Shown one piece after another: positions 18,403-27,188 of a stretch of 64,000 nucleotides of DNA. Positions within the stretch are counted from its first letter, which is position 1. Each line of letters begins with the position of its first letter. The stretch covers positions 2,213,501 through 2,277,500 of the forward strand of contig NZ_CP025135.1 in NCBI RefSeq assembly GCF_002833405.1, read 5' to 3'. The position numbers were made by a program, and so were the translations under genes. Origin of the DNA: Planococcus sp. MB-3u-03 (GTDB lineage: Bacteria > Bacillota > Bacilli > Bacillales_A > Planococcaceae). The notes beneath the pieces are model-generated. The model saw only the letters and a list, made by a program, of their open reading frames with translations, did no database searches and was not told the DNA's origin.

Positions 18403-18963
18403 TCATTGATTCCCGATGAAATGCAGGCTCGTCACTTTCCAGTCATCCTGCTCTTTCTTGAAAACGACCACTTGGCGTCCGGATTGCTGCATTCCTTGCT
18501 CTGTTCCGGCTTCATTCATTTCCACGTCGATGGTCGCAAAAACTTCCGCTCGATCCGCTTCGTATTTGACGATTGTTTCATCGCTTGTCGCATACTTCGT
18601 ATCATAATTTTCAAAAGCTTCGCTCAATGCCTGCTGGTCTTCTTCACGGTCGAAGCCATCGGGGTTCTCAGCGATGGTCGCCATGTAACGATCCATGTCT
18701 TCAGCATTAAAAGCCGCGATGTATTCCTCATACGCGCCAAGGAGTTCCTGCTTTTCATCTTCTGGAACTTCCGCAGCGATGATGTCTCCCTCATCGTCCA
18801 ATGTAAATCCTACTTCTTGGTCTGTGATGCCATGTTCCACCGCATTATTTTCATTGGCCGCATTGCCGTCTTCAGCAGTATTGCCGTTGACCGACGAATC
18901 TTCCTCGCCTGAACAGCCTGCGAGTGCCAGCATGAGCCCTGTTGCCATTATCCATTTTTTCAT
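18403..18963 (-). CDS. Small secreted lipoprotein, NTF2-like
   Basis: A 186-residue lipoprotein. The signal peptide ends in lipobox LAGC (lipidated Cys at 18). An Asn/Ser/Glu-rich linker follows, then a domain (about 75-186) with the layout of SnoaL/NTF2-like folds: AYEEYIAAFNAEDMDRYMAT at its start and VVFKKEQDDWKVTSLHFI at its end. No catalytic residues are evident and the ligand is unknown. It stands alone between degV and the divergent exonuclease gene. Confidence 0.65.
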   Translation of the reverse strand: MKKWIMATGLMLALAGCSGEEDSSVNGNTAEDGNAANENNAVEHGITDQEVGFTLDDEGDIIAAEVPEDEKQELLGAYEEYIAAFNAEDMDRYMATIAENPDGFDREEDQQALSEAFENYDTKYATSDETIVKYEADRAEVFATIDVEMNEAGTEQGMQQSGRQVVVFKKEQDDWKVTSLHFIGNQ

Positions 18964-19094
18964 GATGCATTCCTCCTGCGCTCATTTTGCCATAGCCTCG
19001 CGCGGAATACAATGAAGAAACAGTGTCAATACGCGACAGGACAATTCCTTCCGCTGTCATGTACAATGGAAGGAAACCGAAAGGAGACGATCAT

Positions 19095-19703
19095 TTGGAA
19101 AAATGGGAAGCAGAGCGCTTGCTCAACCAAAAGATGCGTGACACACGTACGTATCCGAAAAAAAGAACCGCTGCACGAGCGAAAAAATACAATTTGACGA
19201 TGGAACCGGCAAATGACTATATCGTGCTGGATTTTGAAACGACTGGCTTGCGTGCCGGCGATGATAAGATCATCCAAATCGGTGCCGTTAAATATATCGG
19301 GCATCAACAACAAGATACGATGTACCTGCTGATCAATCCGGAACGGCCGATTTCCAGCACGATCACCCGCATCACCGGCATCCGCAACGGAGACTTCCAA
19401 GATGCGCCAGTCATCGAGGAAATCGCTCCCCAACTGATTGACTTTATCGGCGATTTGCCGATTGTCGCCCACAACGCACCATTTGATATGGGATTTCTCT
19501 ATGCGCTTGAGCACATCACGCCGGTGCCGCCTTATCAAGTCATCGATACGGTTAGGCTGGCACGTAAATTCATCACCGAAACGCCGAATCATAAATTGAC
19601 GACACTATCCGCCTATCTCGAGCTCGAACACAATGCACACGATGCGCTCGGGGACTGTCTGGTCACTGCATCGATCTATCAGTTCTGTATCGGACGCATG
19701 TAA
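19095..19703 (+). CDS. DnaQ-like DEDDh 3'-5' exonuclease
   Basis: A 202-residue exonuclease fold with motif I DFETTGL, motif II HNAPFDMGFL and motif III HDALGD, the four acidic residues plus His of the DEDDh class. Relatives are DNA polymerase III epsilon-type proofreaders and stand-alone exonucleases. The chosen start is TTG at 19095 because AAGGAGACG lies just upstream; the frame can extend 24 codons further without a ribosome site. A Lys/Arg-rich N-terminal stretch precedes the domain. It is monocistronic with a strong terminator. Confidence 0.8.
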   Translation: MEKWEAERLLNQKMRDTRTYPKKRTAARAKKYNLTMEPANDYIVLDFETTGLRAGDDKIIQIGAVKYIGHQQQDTMYLLINPERPISSTITRITGIRNGDFQDAPVIEEIAPQLIDFIGDLPIVAHNAPFDMGFLYALEHITPVPPYQVIDTVRLARKFITETPNHKLTTLSAYLELEHNAHDALGDCLVTASIYQFCIGRM

Positions 19704-19706
19704 AAA

Positions 19707-19734
19707 AGCGCCGGAAGCTTTTGCTTCCGGCGCT
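19707..19734. terminator. Bidirectional terminator between the exonuclease gene and degU
   Basis: AGCGCCGGAAGC-TTTT-GCTTCCGGCGCT with A and T tracts on both sides, serving convergent genes. Confidence 0.85.
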
Positions 19735-19778
19735 TTTTCATGTTTTCGGCATCGATTGAACCGCTACCGCCAAAGGTT

Positions 19779-20450
19779 TTATCGTACTTCCACCCAACCG
19801 TTTTAATGGCTGTTACGACTGCCTGAGTACGGTCATTTACCTGCATTTTTGCAGAATGCTCGATACATGGTTTTAACTGTCTTTTCAGAGATGAACAAAG
19901 TTTCACCGATGACGCGGTTGCTCTGCCCGTCCGTCAATAGCTGTAAAACTTCGCTTTCGCGTTTTGTCAATAAATGGTAAGGACGGCGGATTTCTGTTTG
20001 ATGGAAAGAGCCTTTGTTTTCACGTTCACTCAAACGGCGGAATTCCATCACCAAATTGCGCGTCACTTTCGGATGCAAGTAAGAGCCGCCTTTTGCGACC
20101 ACTTTGATCGCCTGGATGATGGCGTCCGCGTCCATTTCTTTCAGCATATAGCCGAGCGCGCCTGTTTTAAGGGCATGCGTCACATACGATTCATCATCGT
20201 GAATGGACAGCATAATGACTTTAGCGTCCGGGAATCTTTCGATCAGTTCACCCGTTGCTTCGACGCCGTTTTTTTGCGGCATGTTGATGTCCATCAACAC
20301 AACATCCGGCTGATGCTCTTCGTACAACTTGATGACTTCCTCGCCGTCGCCGCCTTCTGCGACCACTTCAAACGATTCTTCGAAGTCCAGGATGCGCTTA
20401 ACGCCTTCCCGGAACAATTGGTGGTCATCAATAATAATAATTTTTGTCAT
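19779..20450 (-). CDS. degU: DegU response regulator, frame broken near the C terminus
   Basis: A NarL/FixJ response regulator. The receiver domain (1-120) has the acidic pair IIDDHQLF and phospho-acceptor [13 protein letters not shown]. The LuxR-type DNA-binding domain starts near 160 ([20 protein letters not shown]). The frame as given ends early at 19833. Adding single As at 19871-19874, 19846-19850 and 19801-19804 restores ISEKTVKNHVS, then [20 protein letters not shown] and a stop at 19779-19781, the standard DegU ending. DegU controls exoenzymes, competence and motility in Bacilli. It lies 28 bases after degS. Confidence 0.9.
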
Positions 20451-20478
20451 TATGTCGTCCTCCTCAAAATACCATATC

Positions 20479-21619
20479 TTACATACCCGCCTTCAGCGGG
20501 ATATGAAACATTAACACCGTTCCTTCGCCGAGCGTGGAGTTGATGAAGAATTCCCCGCCGATCAATTCGATCCGCTCCTTCATGCCGGTCAAGCCGAATG
20601 ACTGGTCTTTGACGATTTCCTGGTCAAAGCCGGAACCATTGTCTTTGATGATGATGGAGACTTGTTCAGCGAGCCATTCCATCTTGACTTCGATATCCGT
20701 CGATTTGCCGTGGCGAATCGCATTCGAGACCGCTTCCTGCACGAGACGGAAAATGGATGTTTCAAAATTATTCGGGAGCCGGACCTCGTTTCCATTGGAA
20801 TGGAAAAACAGCCGGACACCGCGATTGTATTCTTCAATCGTCTCCAGATATTTTTTCAATGTCGGGACCAGCCCAAGATCGTCGAGCGCCATTGGACGCA
20901 AGTCGTAGATGATGCGCCTGACTTCCGTAAGCGCTTGCCTCACCATATCCTTTAACGAAGAAATTTCCTTGAAGGCCTTATCTGCACCTTTTTCACGGTA
21001 GGTTTTCTCGATCAAATCCGAACGCAGCAGGACGTTTGCCATCATCTGGGCAGGGCCGTCATGGATTTCACGCGACAGCCTCTTGCGCTCTTCTTCCTGA
21101 GCTTCGATGATCCTTAAGCTGTAATCCTGCTTGCTCTTCGACTTGTCGACCGCGTCCCCGAAATCTTCCAGATCCGAAGATAAATAATTTGTGGCCACAT
21201 TGATTTGATTGACTAGCCGCTCTGCACGCTCGATCGTCTGAAGTAGCTTCTGAAGCTTGCGCTGCAGGCGGTCCCGCTTTGCCGAAACTTTTTCCTCGGC
21301 ACGGTTTAAGGATAATTGCACTTGCAATTCGTTGGCCAGCTCAAAGCTTCGCGAACCTGGCTTTCAGTGAAAGATTCTGAATGAACCCGATAGTTCTGCG
21401 AGTCGCCGGCGTGCCGAGCGGGTCCGCTCTTCGAGTGCGTCACCTTCCGCGATGATGCGGCTGATGTTCGCCCTGACATTCTCTAATTCGTCCTTCATCT
21501 CTTCATAGCTGCGGCGACTTTCTTCGCTAATGGCGAAAATATCCTGTTTCGACTGGTCCATCTTTGCGACCAGATCGTCAAAGATGGAATCTAATGAAGT
21601 TCCATCGTTTTCTTTGCCA
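20479..21619 (-). CDS. degS: DegS sensor histidine kinase, frame broken by three indels
   Basis: A soluble NarX-type kinase that phosphorylates DegU. It has an N-terminal coiled-coil sensor domain (DUF834-like), a phospho-acceptor region [23 protein letters not shown]-binding motifs DNGSGFD and [12 protein letters not shown], and no membrane segment. The intact part is 20479-21327. Corrected single-base errors near 21343, 21365 and 21607-21610 extend it through [20 protein letters not shown] to an ATG at 21619. The resulting length, about 380 residues, matches Bacillus DegS. The lesions lie in or near A and T runs, which suggests sequencing error. Confidence 0.9.
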
Positions 21620-21771
21620 TTCTAAAACCGCCTTAGCTATACTTACTGTAACCATCCGTCTCTTTGCTTCTTTCGCCTTACGGGCTTTAACAAGTATATC
21701 ACTATATACGCAACAGCATATTAAGAATACATTACAAATTATCTGATTTCATTTTACAACAGGGGAGTAAA

Positions 21772-22407
21772 ATGCGAGAAAATTACATAACAGTAGGTTC
21801 TTCTACCAATGCAGAAATACTCATAAACAAATCCCGTTTCATCGGTCATGCTGCAAGGGCTGAAACAGAGGCGGAAGCGATCGCTTTCATCGATTCCATC
21901 AAGACGAAGCACCGCCAGGCTACACATAATTGTTCAGCTTACATCATTGGTGAACACGATTCCATCCAAAAAGCGAATGACGACGGGGAACCAAGCGGAA
22001 CGGCGGGCGTTCCTATGCTGGAAGTGCTGAAAAAACAAGGATTGAAAGATACCGTGCTGGTGGTAACGCGCTATTATGGCGGCATCAAACTGGGAGGCGG
22101 CGGCCTGATTCGCGCGTATGGAAAATCCGCATCGGAAGCGATTGCCGCTTCCGGTGTAGTGGAACGCCGTTTGCATCATTTGATGAAGGTGTCCATCGAT
22201 TATACATGGCTCGGCAAGATGGAAAACGAAATCCGCCAGTCAGATTATCCCTTGGCCGGAATCGATTATTCAGATGCCGTCGTCCTGTCCATCCATGTGC
22301 CGGTCGAAAAAGAACAACAATTTATCGACTGGATCAATGAACTGACGAACGGGCAAGCTGAAATCGAGTCAGCGCACAGCGAATTCCTCGAATTTCCCCA
22401 TGCTTAG
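21772..22407 (+). CDS. YigZ/IMPACT family protein (YvyE)
   Basis: A 211-residue protein. The N-terminal UPF0029 domain has KTKHRQATHNCSAYIIG and the family hallmark RYYGGIKLGGGGLIRAY; a C-terminal DUF1949 domain follows. In eukaryotes the homologue IMPACT regulates Gcn2; the bacterial role is unsettled. GGGGAGTAAA precedes the ATG. It is divergent from degS and upstream of the LCP gene, the same order as degS-yvyE-tagU in Bacillus subtilis. Confidence 0.88.
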   Translation: MRENYITVGSSTNAEILINKSRFIGHAARAETEAEAIAFIDSIKTKHRQATHNCSAYIIGEHDSIQKANDDGEPSGTAGVPMLEVLKKQGLKDTVLVVTRYYGGIKLGGGGLIRAYGKSASEAIAASGVVERRLHHLMKVSIDYTWLGKMENEIRQSDYPLAGIDYSDAVVLSIHVPVEKEQQFIDWINELTNGQAEIESAHSEFLEFPHA

Positions 22408-22417
22408 TTTCTTTTCA

Positions 22418-22445
22418 TTTACGCGCGGAAAAATCACTGTATAAT
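22418..22445 (+). promoter_or_regulatory. Sigma-A promoter of the LCP gene
   Basis: TTTACG, 16 bases, then a perfect TATAAT, about 125 bases before the start codon. Confidence 0.6.
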
Positions 22446-22570
22446 ATCCACAGCACAAAAAAATGAAAATTCGTAAATTCACTATGTCCTTAAGATTAGT
22501 GAAAAGCTACATTCATGTGCTTGGCTACTACCAAAGCCGCACATAATCCCCCTTTAGAGGAGCAACTATA

Positions 22571-23629
22571 ATGAGTAGAAAAATGCAGCGGGAGGTCAAG
22601 TCCAGCCGCCGGCGGAAAATCATTAAGATCTCCGCCATCCTGGCCGTCTCCCTGTTGATCAGTTTATCCGCATTTGGAATTTGGCTGGTGAAAAAAGCTG
22701 AGTTTGCCGCAAACAACGCATATGAATCTGCAGATGGACGCGACAAATCAGATCTTCGCGAAGAACAAGTTGAACCGCTGAACGACAATATCTCGATTTT
22801 GTTCATCGGAATCGACGATAGCGCTGCACGTGACCAAAGCAGCGATAATATCCGTTCAGACGCCTTAGTGTTGGCGACCTTGAATAATGAAGACAAATCA
22901 GTGAAGCTCGTCAGCATCCCGCGTGATACGTACACTTTCATTCCGGACTCGGGCTATGAAGACAAAATCACCCACGCCTATGCACTGAACGGCCCGCGCT
23001 CGACGATTGAAAGCGTCGAAGGCCTGCTCGATGTGCCAGTGGATTATTACATGACGATGAATTTTGATGCTTTCGTCGATGTGGTCGATGCGCTCGGCGG
23101 AATCACAGCAGAAGTACCGTATGACTTGAAAGAAAAAGATGAAACGGATTCCCACAATGCAATTGAACTCGAAGAAGGAATCCAGCAGCTCGACGGCAGT
23201 GAAGCCTTGGCGCTGGCCAGAACCCGTTACTACGACAACGATATTGAACGAGGCAAGCGCCAGCAGATGATTCTTGAATCGATCATGGATAAAGCCTTGT
23301 CAGCAGGATCCATCAGCAAATACGGCAATGTCATCGATGCGGTCGGGGACAATATGAAAACCAACTTAAGTTTCCGCGATATGCAGGCATTCTTCGAATA
23401 TGCGAAAGATGGCAAACCGGATGTGGAAACGATGAGCGTCCAAGGATACGATGATATGTCGACAGGCATTTACTATTACATGCCTGATGAAGAGTCGCTT
23501 GAGGAATTGAAAGATATTCTCCAAAGCCACCTCGGTTTAAAACCGGATACGTCCAATCTTTCCTTGAATGAAGATGATCTCACCGAACAGGCTTTTCCAG
23601 CCACCGGATCAGATCAGGAAGAAGAATAA
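22571..23629 (+). CDS. LytR-CpsA-Psr (LCP) wall polymer ligase, TagU-like
   Basis: A 352-residue membrane-anchored enzyme: a basic N terminus, one membrane helix (about 18-40) and an extracellular LCP domain. Conserved LCP features visible are ILFIGIDD, the Arg/Asp set SDALVLATL, KLVSIPRDTYTFIP, and RTRYYDNDIERGKRQQMI near residue 218. LCP proteins transfer wall teichoic acid or similar polymers from a lipid carrier to peptidoglycan. The C-terminal 40 residues are acidic and low-complexity. It converges on tagO, which starts the same pathway, as in Bacillus subtilis. Confidence 0.88.
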   Translation: MSRKMQREVKSSRRRKIIKISAILAVSLLISLSAFGIWLVKKAEFAANNAYESADGRDKSDLREEQVEPLNDNISILFIGIDDSAARDQSSDNIRSDALVLATLNNEDKSVKLVSIPRDTYTFIPDSGYEDKITHAYALNGPRSTIESVEGLLDVPVDYYMTMNFDAFVDVVDALGGITAEVPYDLKEKDETDSHNAIELEEGIQQLDGSEALALARTRYYDNDIERGKRQQMILESIMDKALSAGSISKYGNVIDAVGDNMKTNLSFRDMQAFFEYAKDGKPDVETMSVQGYDDMSTGIYYYMPDEESLEELKDILQSHLGLKPDTSNLSLNEDDLTEQAFPATGSDQEEE

Positions 23630-23632
23630 AAA

Positions 23633-23660
23633 AACTGGCAACCGCTATCGGTTGCCAGTT
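23633..23660 (+). terminator. Terminator of the LCP gene
   Basis: AACTGGCAACCG-CTAT-CGGTTGCCAGTT followed by Ts; a 12-bp perfect stem. Confidence 0.85.
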
Positions 23661-23694
23661 TTTTTTGCGCCTTTGATGATTTTGCCCAAAATAA

Positions 23695-23716
23695 AAAAGC
23701 GGCCGCAGCCGCTTTT
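23695..23716 (-). terminator. Terminator of tagO
   Basis: AAAAGCGG/CCGCTTTT hairpin overlapping the tagO stop; the minus strand continues in Ts. Confidence 0.7.
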
Positions 23717-24789
23717 TACTTCCCTATCATTCTCACTAGATTAATCAATGGGCGGTAATTCTTCCCTGCCAGCCCGACCACTTCCACGAACAATTCAATC
23801 GCCAGAAGCATGACACCGATCAGCAGGATGCCTCCCCATAAAGTCGCTTGGGAGAATAGCAAGGCTGCAAGCCCGAACAATGCGGAAATGCCATAGATGA
23901 TCAGAACGGTCTGGCTATGCGAAAACCCGATGTTCAACAAGCAATGATGCAAATGCGATTTGTCTGCTTCTGAAATGGATTTCTTTTCACGCACGCGGCG
24001 CACGATGGCAAAGAAAGTATCCGAAATAGGAACGCCGAGCATGATAATCGGGATGATCAAGGCAACGACTGTCACGTTTTTGAAACCCATCAATGCGAGT
24101 ACAGAAATCATGAATCCAAGGAACAAAGCCCCTGTATCCCCCATGAAGATCTTCGCTGGGTGGAAATTGTAGAATAAGAAGCCGATGGAGCTCGCGGCAA
24201 GAATGGCGGCTGTCGACATGACGAAAATATCGCCCATGATGAAGGCCATCGCCGTCAGCGTCAATAACGCTACCGTGGAAACCCCTGCAGCCAAACCATC
24301 AAGGCCGTCGATCAAGTTGATGGCGTTAGTGATGCCGACGATCCAAATGATCGTCAGCGGGATGCTGAAGTAGCCGAAATCCAAGACGCCCCGAACGGCA
24401 AGTTAATGAATGAAATTTCGAGCCCGCCGCCAATGACGACGACGCCGGCCGCAGCCAGTTGACCAAGCATTTTGGCTTTTGCTGTAATTTCGAGCATATC
24501 ATCCAAAACACCCGTCACGATGATCAAAACGCACCGATAATGATAGCTGTTTCAATCGGGATCAGCGATGACTCGAAAGCAGCTGAAACCGGATCCTTCG
24601 GTTGAAGGAAAGATAAGCGATCAAAATGATCCGAATATGGCTAATCCGCCTAAACGCGGCATGATCCTTGCGTGTACTTTTCGGTAATTGGGCCGATCCA
24701 CTGCCCCGATGCGAAATGCCAATCTCTTCACAAAGGGGTGTCAGGAGAATCGAAGCGATGAATGCCACAACCAGTGTCAGGTATAGCAT
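23716..24789 (-). CDS. tagO: TagO/WecA-type undecaprenyl-phosphate GlcNAc-1-phosphate transferase, five indels
   Basis: This enzyme makes lipid-linked GlcNAc, the first step of wall teichoic acid synthesis. The C-terminal two thirds read cleanly and carry the PNPT catalytic sequences NAINLIDGLDGLAAG and FNFHPAKIFMGDTGALFLG-like motifs plus DKSHLHHCLL. The N-terminal third starts at 24789 behind AAGGAGGAAGG. It is split by five shifts; adding single T, C, T and G bases downstream of the first shift restores RIGAVDRPNYRKVHARIMPR and DDMLEITAKAKMLGQL. About ten membrane helices and 358 residues result, as in Bacillus. The lesions look technical because the gene is normally needed for wall integrity. 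Confidence 0.88.
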
Positions 24790-25100
24790 GTCCTTCCTCC
24801 TTAAAAACTCTCATTTTGCATACATATCCATCATTATTATAGCATGGTCGATAAAAAGGAAGTGATATATGTTGCTATTCTTCATCTTTTCTTTAGTTAT
24901 AGACGGCTTCCACGGAAGAAAAGTTTCCGGCTGCCCGACATTTTATGAATAAGTTATAAGCATGATGCTTTAGGACCGAACAATGAATATTTTGCTAATT
25001 TTCAGAATTTAAAGGCACTTTTATAGTATTATATCCATAATATGCTATAATAAAACCATGGATTACGAATATCATACTAATTTGAGCGGGAGTGCGGAAT
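24790..25100. other. Intergenic region between divergent tagO and the LRV-like gene
   Basis: This stretch of about 310 bases is AT-rich. It contains the tagO ribosome site at its left edge and an extended -10 promoter near 25043 for the rightward gene. I see no coding potential or RNA motif. Confidence 0.5.
25043..25051 (+). promoter_or_regulatory. Extended -10 promoter element
   Basis: TGCTATAAT, an extended -10 (TG-N-TATAAT), about 50 bases before the start at 25101. The -35 region is weak. Confidence 0.5.
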
Positions 25101-25382
25101 ATGGACAGCAATCTTCTATTTTATGCATCGAAGAAAGAATGGTCTCCTTATGATGAAGCAGCTGTATTGAAAATGGATTATCCCAAACGAGCTGAACTCG
25201 CACGCTCCATTAATTGCGAAGGGCTCCTCGTTGACTTGTCACTCGATCAGCATCCCGAAGTGCGCAAAGGTGTCGCCGCTAATGCAGCCACGCCACTAAC
25301 CACCTTGAAACGGTTGGCAGAGCAGGACCTATGCATTTCAGTGCAGGAAAAGCTAAAGAAACACTCAATGAACAACCCTTAA
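25101..25382 (+). CDS. Small protein with a leucine-rich-variant/HEAT-like repeat
   Basis: 93 residues. The C-terminal half reads LSLDQHPEVRKGVAANAATP followed by TTLKRLAEQD, the pattern of one LRV or HEAT-like helical repeat. Such repeats usually mediate protein contacts; nothing catalytic is visible. The ATG at 25101 has GGGAG 8 bases upstream; a GTG at 25092 is also open. It is a single-gene unit with its own promoter and terminator. The function is unknown. Confidence 0.6.
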   Translation: MDSNLLFYASKKEWSPYDEAAVLKMDYPKRAELARSINCEGLLVDLSLDQHPEVRKGVAANAATPLTTLKRLAEQDLCISVQEKLKKHSMNNP

Positions 25383-25396
25383 AATCATAAATTGAC

Positions 25397-25419
25397 GCTT
25401 CCCAATCCAAAAGGGAAGC
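25397..25419 (+). terminator. Terminator of the LRV-like gene
   Basis: GCTTCCC/GGGAAGC stem with a 9-base loop followed by TTTTTA. Confidence 0.75.
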
Positions 25420-25437
25420 TTTTTATTTCTAGCGGAG

Positions 25438-25463
25438 GTTTATAAATTCAGAAAACAGGCTAT
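25438..25463 (+). promoter_or_regulatory. Sigma-B-like promoter of csbD
   Basis: GTTTAT, exactly 14 bases, then GGCTAT, close to GTTTAA-N12-15-GGGTAT, 36 bases before the csbD start. CsbD genes are known sigma-B targets. Confidence 0.6.
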
Positions 25464-25498
25464 GTATTCAGTAAGGAAATTCTAAAGGAGGCATTCAA

Positions 25499-25695
25499 AT
25501 GGCTGATAAACAAGGATTCTCAGATAAACTGAAAGGCGCCGTCAGCAAAGGCAAAGGCGAGTTGAAAGACCAGGTCGGCAACGCGACCAATAACCCAGAT
25601 ATGCAAGCTGAAGGCAAATCCGACAAAACAAAAGGCAAGGTACAAGATACGGTCGGCAAATTTAAAGAAGGCTTTAACAAAGATAAAGTACATGA
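25499..25695 (+). CDS. csbD: CsbD-family general stress protein
   Basis: A small, highly charged CsbD protein (MADKQGFSDKLKGAVSKGKG) with the family's paired KGK/KGxVQD repeats and no hydrophobic core. CsbD proteins build up under stress; their action is unknown. Read as given, the frame runs through a strong terminator to 25813, which is implausible. Adding one A at 25685-25687 gives a stop at 25693-25695 directly before the terminator and about 66 residues, the usual size. AAAGGAGG precedes the ATG. A sigma-B-like promoter lies upstream. Confidence 0.8.
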
Positions 25696-25717
25696 AACCC
25701 GGCGTAATTGCCGGGTT
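25696..25717 (+). terminator. Terminator of csbD
   Basis: AACCCGGC/GCCGGGTT with a six-base loop and seven Ts. Confidence 0.85.
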
Positions 25718-25742
25718 TTTTTATTTCCAAATTTTAATTTTC

Positions 25743-25765
25743 ATAACTGCGTGAATTCAGTTATA
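25743..25765 (+). promoter_or_regulatory. Inverted repeat overlapping the brnQ -10 region
   Basis: ATAACTG-N9-CAGTTAT overlaps a TATAAT at 25762-25767, a typical repressor position. The core AACTG-N8-CAGTT recurs upstream of aceA. Confidence 0.45.
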
Positions 25766-25809
25766 ATAAATTCTTGTGTGACTATGTTTAATTTAGAAGG
25801 AGAACTCCC

Positions 25810-27132
25810 ATGAACAAGAAAACGCTTACAAACACTGAAACTTTAACTATTGGCCTTATGCTTTTCGCGCTGTTCCTTGGTGCCGGAAATTTAATCTTCC
25901 CTCCCTATCTCGGCCAATTGGCAGGAGAACAATTACTTCCCGCCATCATCGGTTTTTTGCTGACCGGCGTCGGTTTGCCACTGTTAGGCATACTTGCCAT
26001 CGCAAAAGCGGGCGGAGATCTGCAGTCGATTGCTGGACGGGTTCACCCGGTCTTCGGCATCGTCTTTACGATGATCGTCTATTTGGCTATCGGGCCATTC
26101 TTTGGAATTCCCCGTACAGCCACTGTCGCCTTCGAAATTGGCACTGCGCCTTTTTTGTCCGCTGAAATGGCATCATCGTTTTGGTCATTATTTCTCTTCA
26201 CGATCATTTTCTTTGTCATCACCGTCCTGTTTGCATTGAACCCAACGAAACTAGTCGATCGCATCGGTAAAATCCTGACACCGATCCTCATCGTCGTCAT
26301 TGGCTTTTTAGCTGTCAAAAGCTTCTTGACGCCTATGGGGCCAATCAGTGCGCCTGTCGGAAATTATGACACGGAAGCGTTTTTCGAAAGCTTCCTTCAA
26401 GGCTATTTGACGATGGACGCAATTGCCGCCCTCGTATTCGGGATTGTCATCATCCAGTCCATCCGCGCGAAAGGCGTCGAAGATAAGAACACCATCCTCA
26501 AAACGACGGCATACGCGGGATTCATCGCGGCAGCCGGATTGTCGCTGGTGTACCTATCCTTAAGCTATATCGGGGCGACCAGTGTAGAAGCTATCGGCAT
26601 GCAGGATAACGGCGGAGAAGTCATTGCGCTCGCTTCACGCGTGCTGTACGGCGAAATTGGGGGCATCATTTTAGCTACCGCAATCACATTCGCTTGCCTG
26701 ACGACGTCCATCGGGCTTGTGTCAGCTACCGCCCAGTTTTTCAATAAAATCTTCCCACAATTGCCGTATGTCGTCTATGTATTCATTTTCGCCGGATTTT
26801 CAACCATCATCGCTAATGTCGGGTTGACCCAATTGATCGCTATTTCATTGCCGGTATTATTGGCCATCTATCCACTGGCGATTGTCCTTGTCATCCTATC
26901 ATTTTTCGATCATTTCTTTTACCAAAAATCTTACGTCTATATCATTCCACTTGTGCTTACAGGTATCGTAAGCGTCTTTGATGCATTGAAGAGTTCAGGT
27001 TTTGAATTCAATGCAATCACGCAGATTTTCTCTTACCTGCCATTTTATGAACAAGGAATCGGCTGGCTTGTTCCCGCAATCATCGGAACGCTTATAGGCA
27101 TCTTCATTGCGCGCAGCACCCACAAAAAATAA
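25810..27132 (+). CDS. brnQ: BrnQ branched-chain amino acid carrier (LIV-II)
   Basis: A 440-residue sodium-coupled transporter for leucine, isoleucine and valine with about twelve membrane helices. The N-terminal GLMLFALFLGAGNLIFPP and the FFGIPRTATVAFEIG segment are characteristic of BrnQ. AGAAGGAG precedes the ATG. It is monocistronic between csbD and the convergent YflT gene, with a strong bidirectional terminator. An inverted repeat over the promoter suggests repression by an unidentified regulator. Together with azlD at the window start, import and export of branched-chain amino acids are both represented. Confidence 0.92.
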   Translation: MNKKTLTNTETLTIGLMLFALFLGAGNLIFPPYLGQLAGEQLLPAIIGFLLTGVGLPLLGILAIAKAGGDLQSIAGRVHPVFGIVFTMIVYLAIGPFFGIPRTATVAFEIGTAPFLSAEMASSFWSLFLFTIIFFVITVLFALNPTKLVDRIGKILTPILIVVIGFLAVKSFLTPMGPISAPVGNYDTEAFFESFLQGYLTMDAIAALVFGIVIIQSIRAKGVEDKNTILKTTAYAGFIAAAGLSLVYLSLSYIGATSVEAIGMQDNGGEVIALASRVLYGEIGGIILATAITFACLTTSIGLVSATAQFFNKIFPQLPYVVYVFIFAGFSTIIANVGLTQLIAISLPVLLAIYPLAIVLVILSFFDHFFYQKSYVYIIPLVLTGIVSVFDALKSSGFEFNAITQIFSYLPFYEQGIGWLVPAIIGTLIGIFIARSTHKK

Positions 27133-27147
27133 ATGCAGACAACAAAA

Positions 27148-27179
27148 AGGCCGGAGAAATGTAACATTTCTCCGGCCTT
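27148..27179. terminator. Bidirectional terminator after brnQ
   Basis: AGGCCGGAGAAATGT/ACATTTCTCCGGCCT, a 15-bp stem flanked by A and T tracts. Confidence 0.85.
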
Positions 27180-27188
27180 TTTCTTTTT

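Noticed and set aside
23633..23660. AACTG/CAGTT inverted repeat as a third copy of the shared operator
   Set aside because: The arms are 12 bp with a four-base loop and a T-tract after a stop codon, so it is the LCP gene terminator, and the spacing differs.
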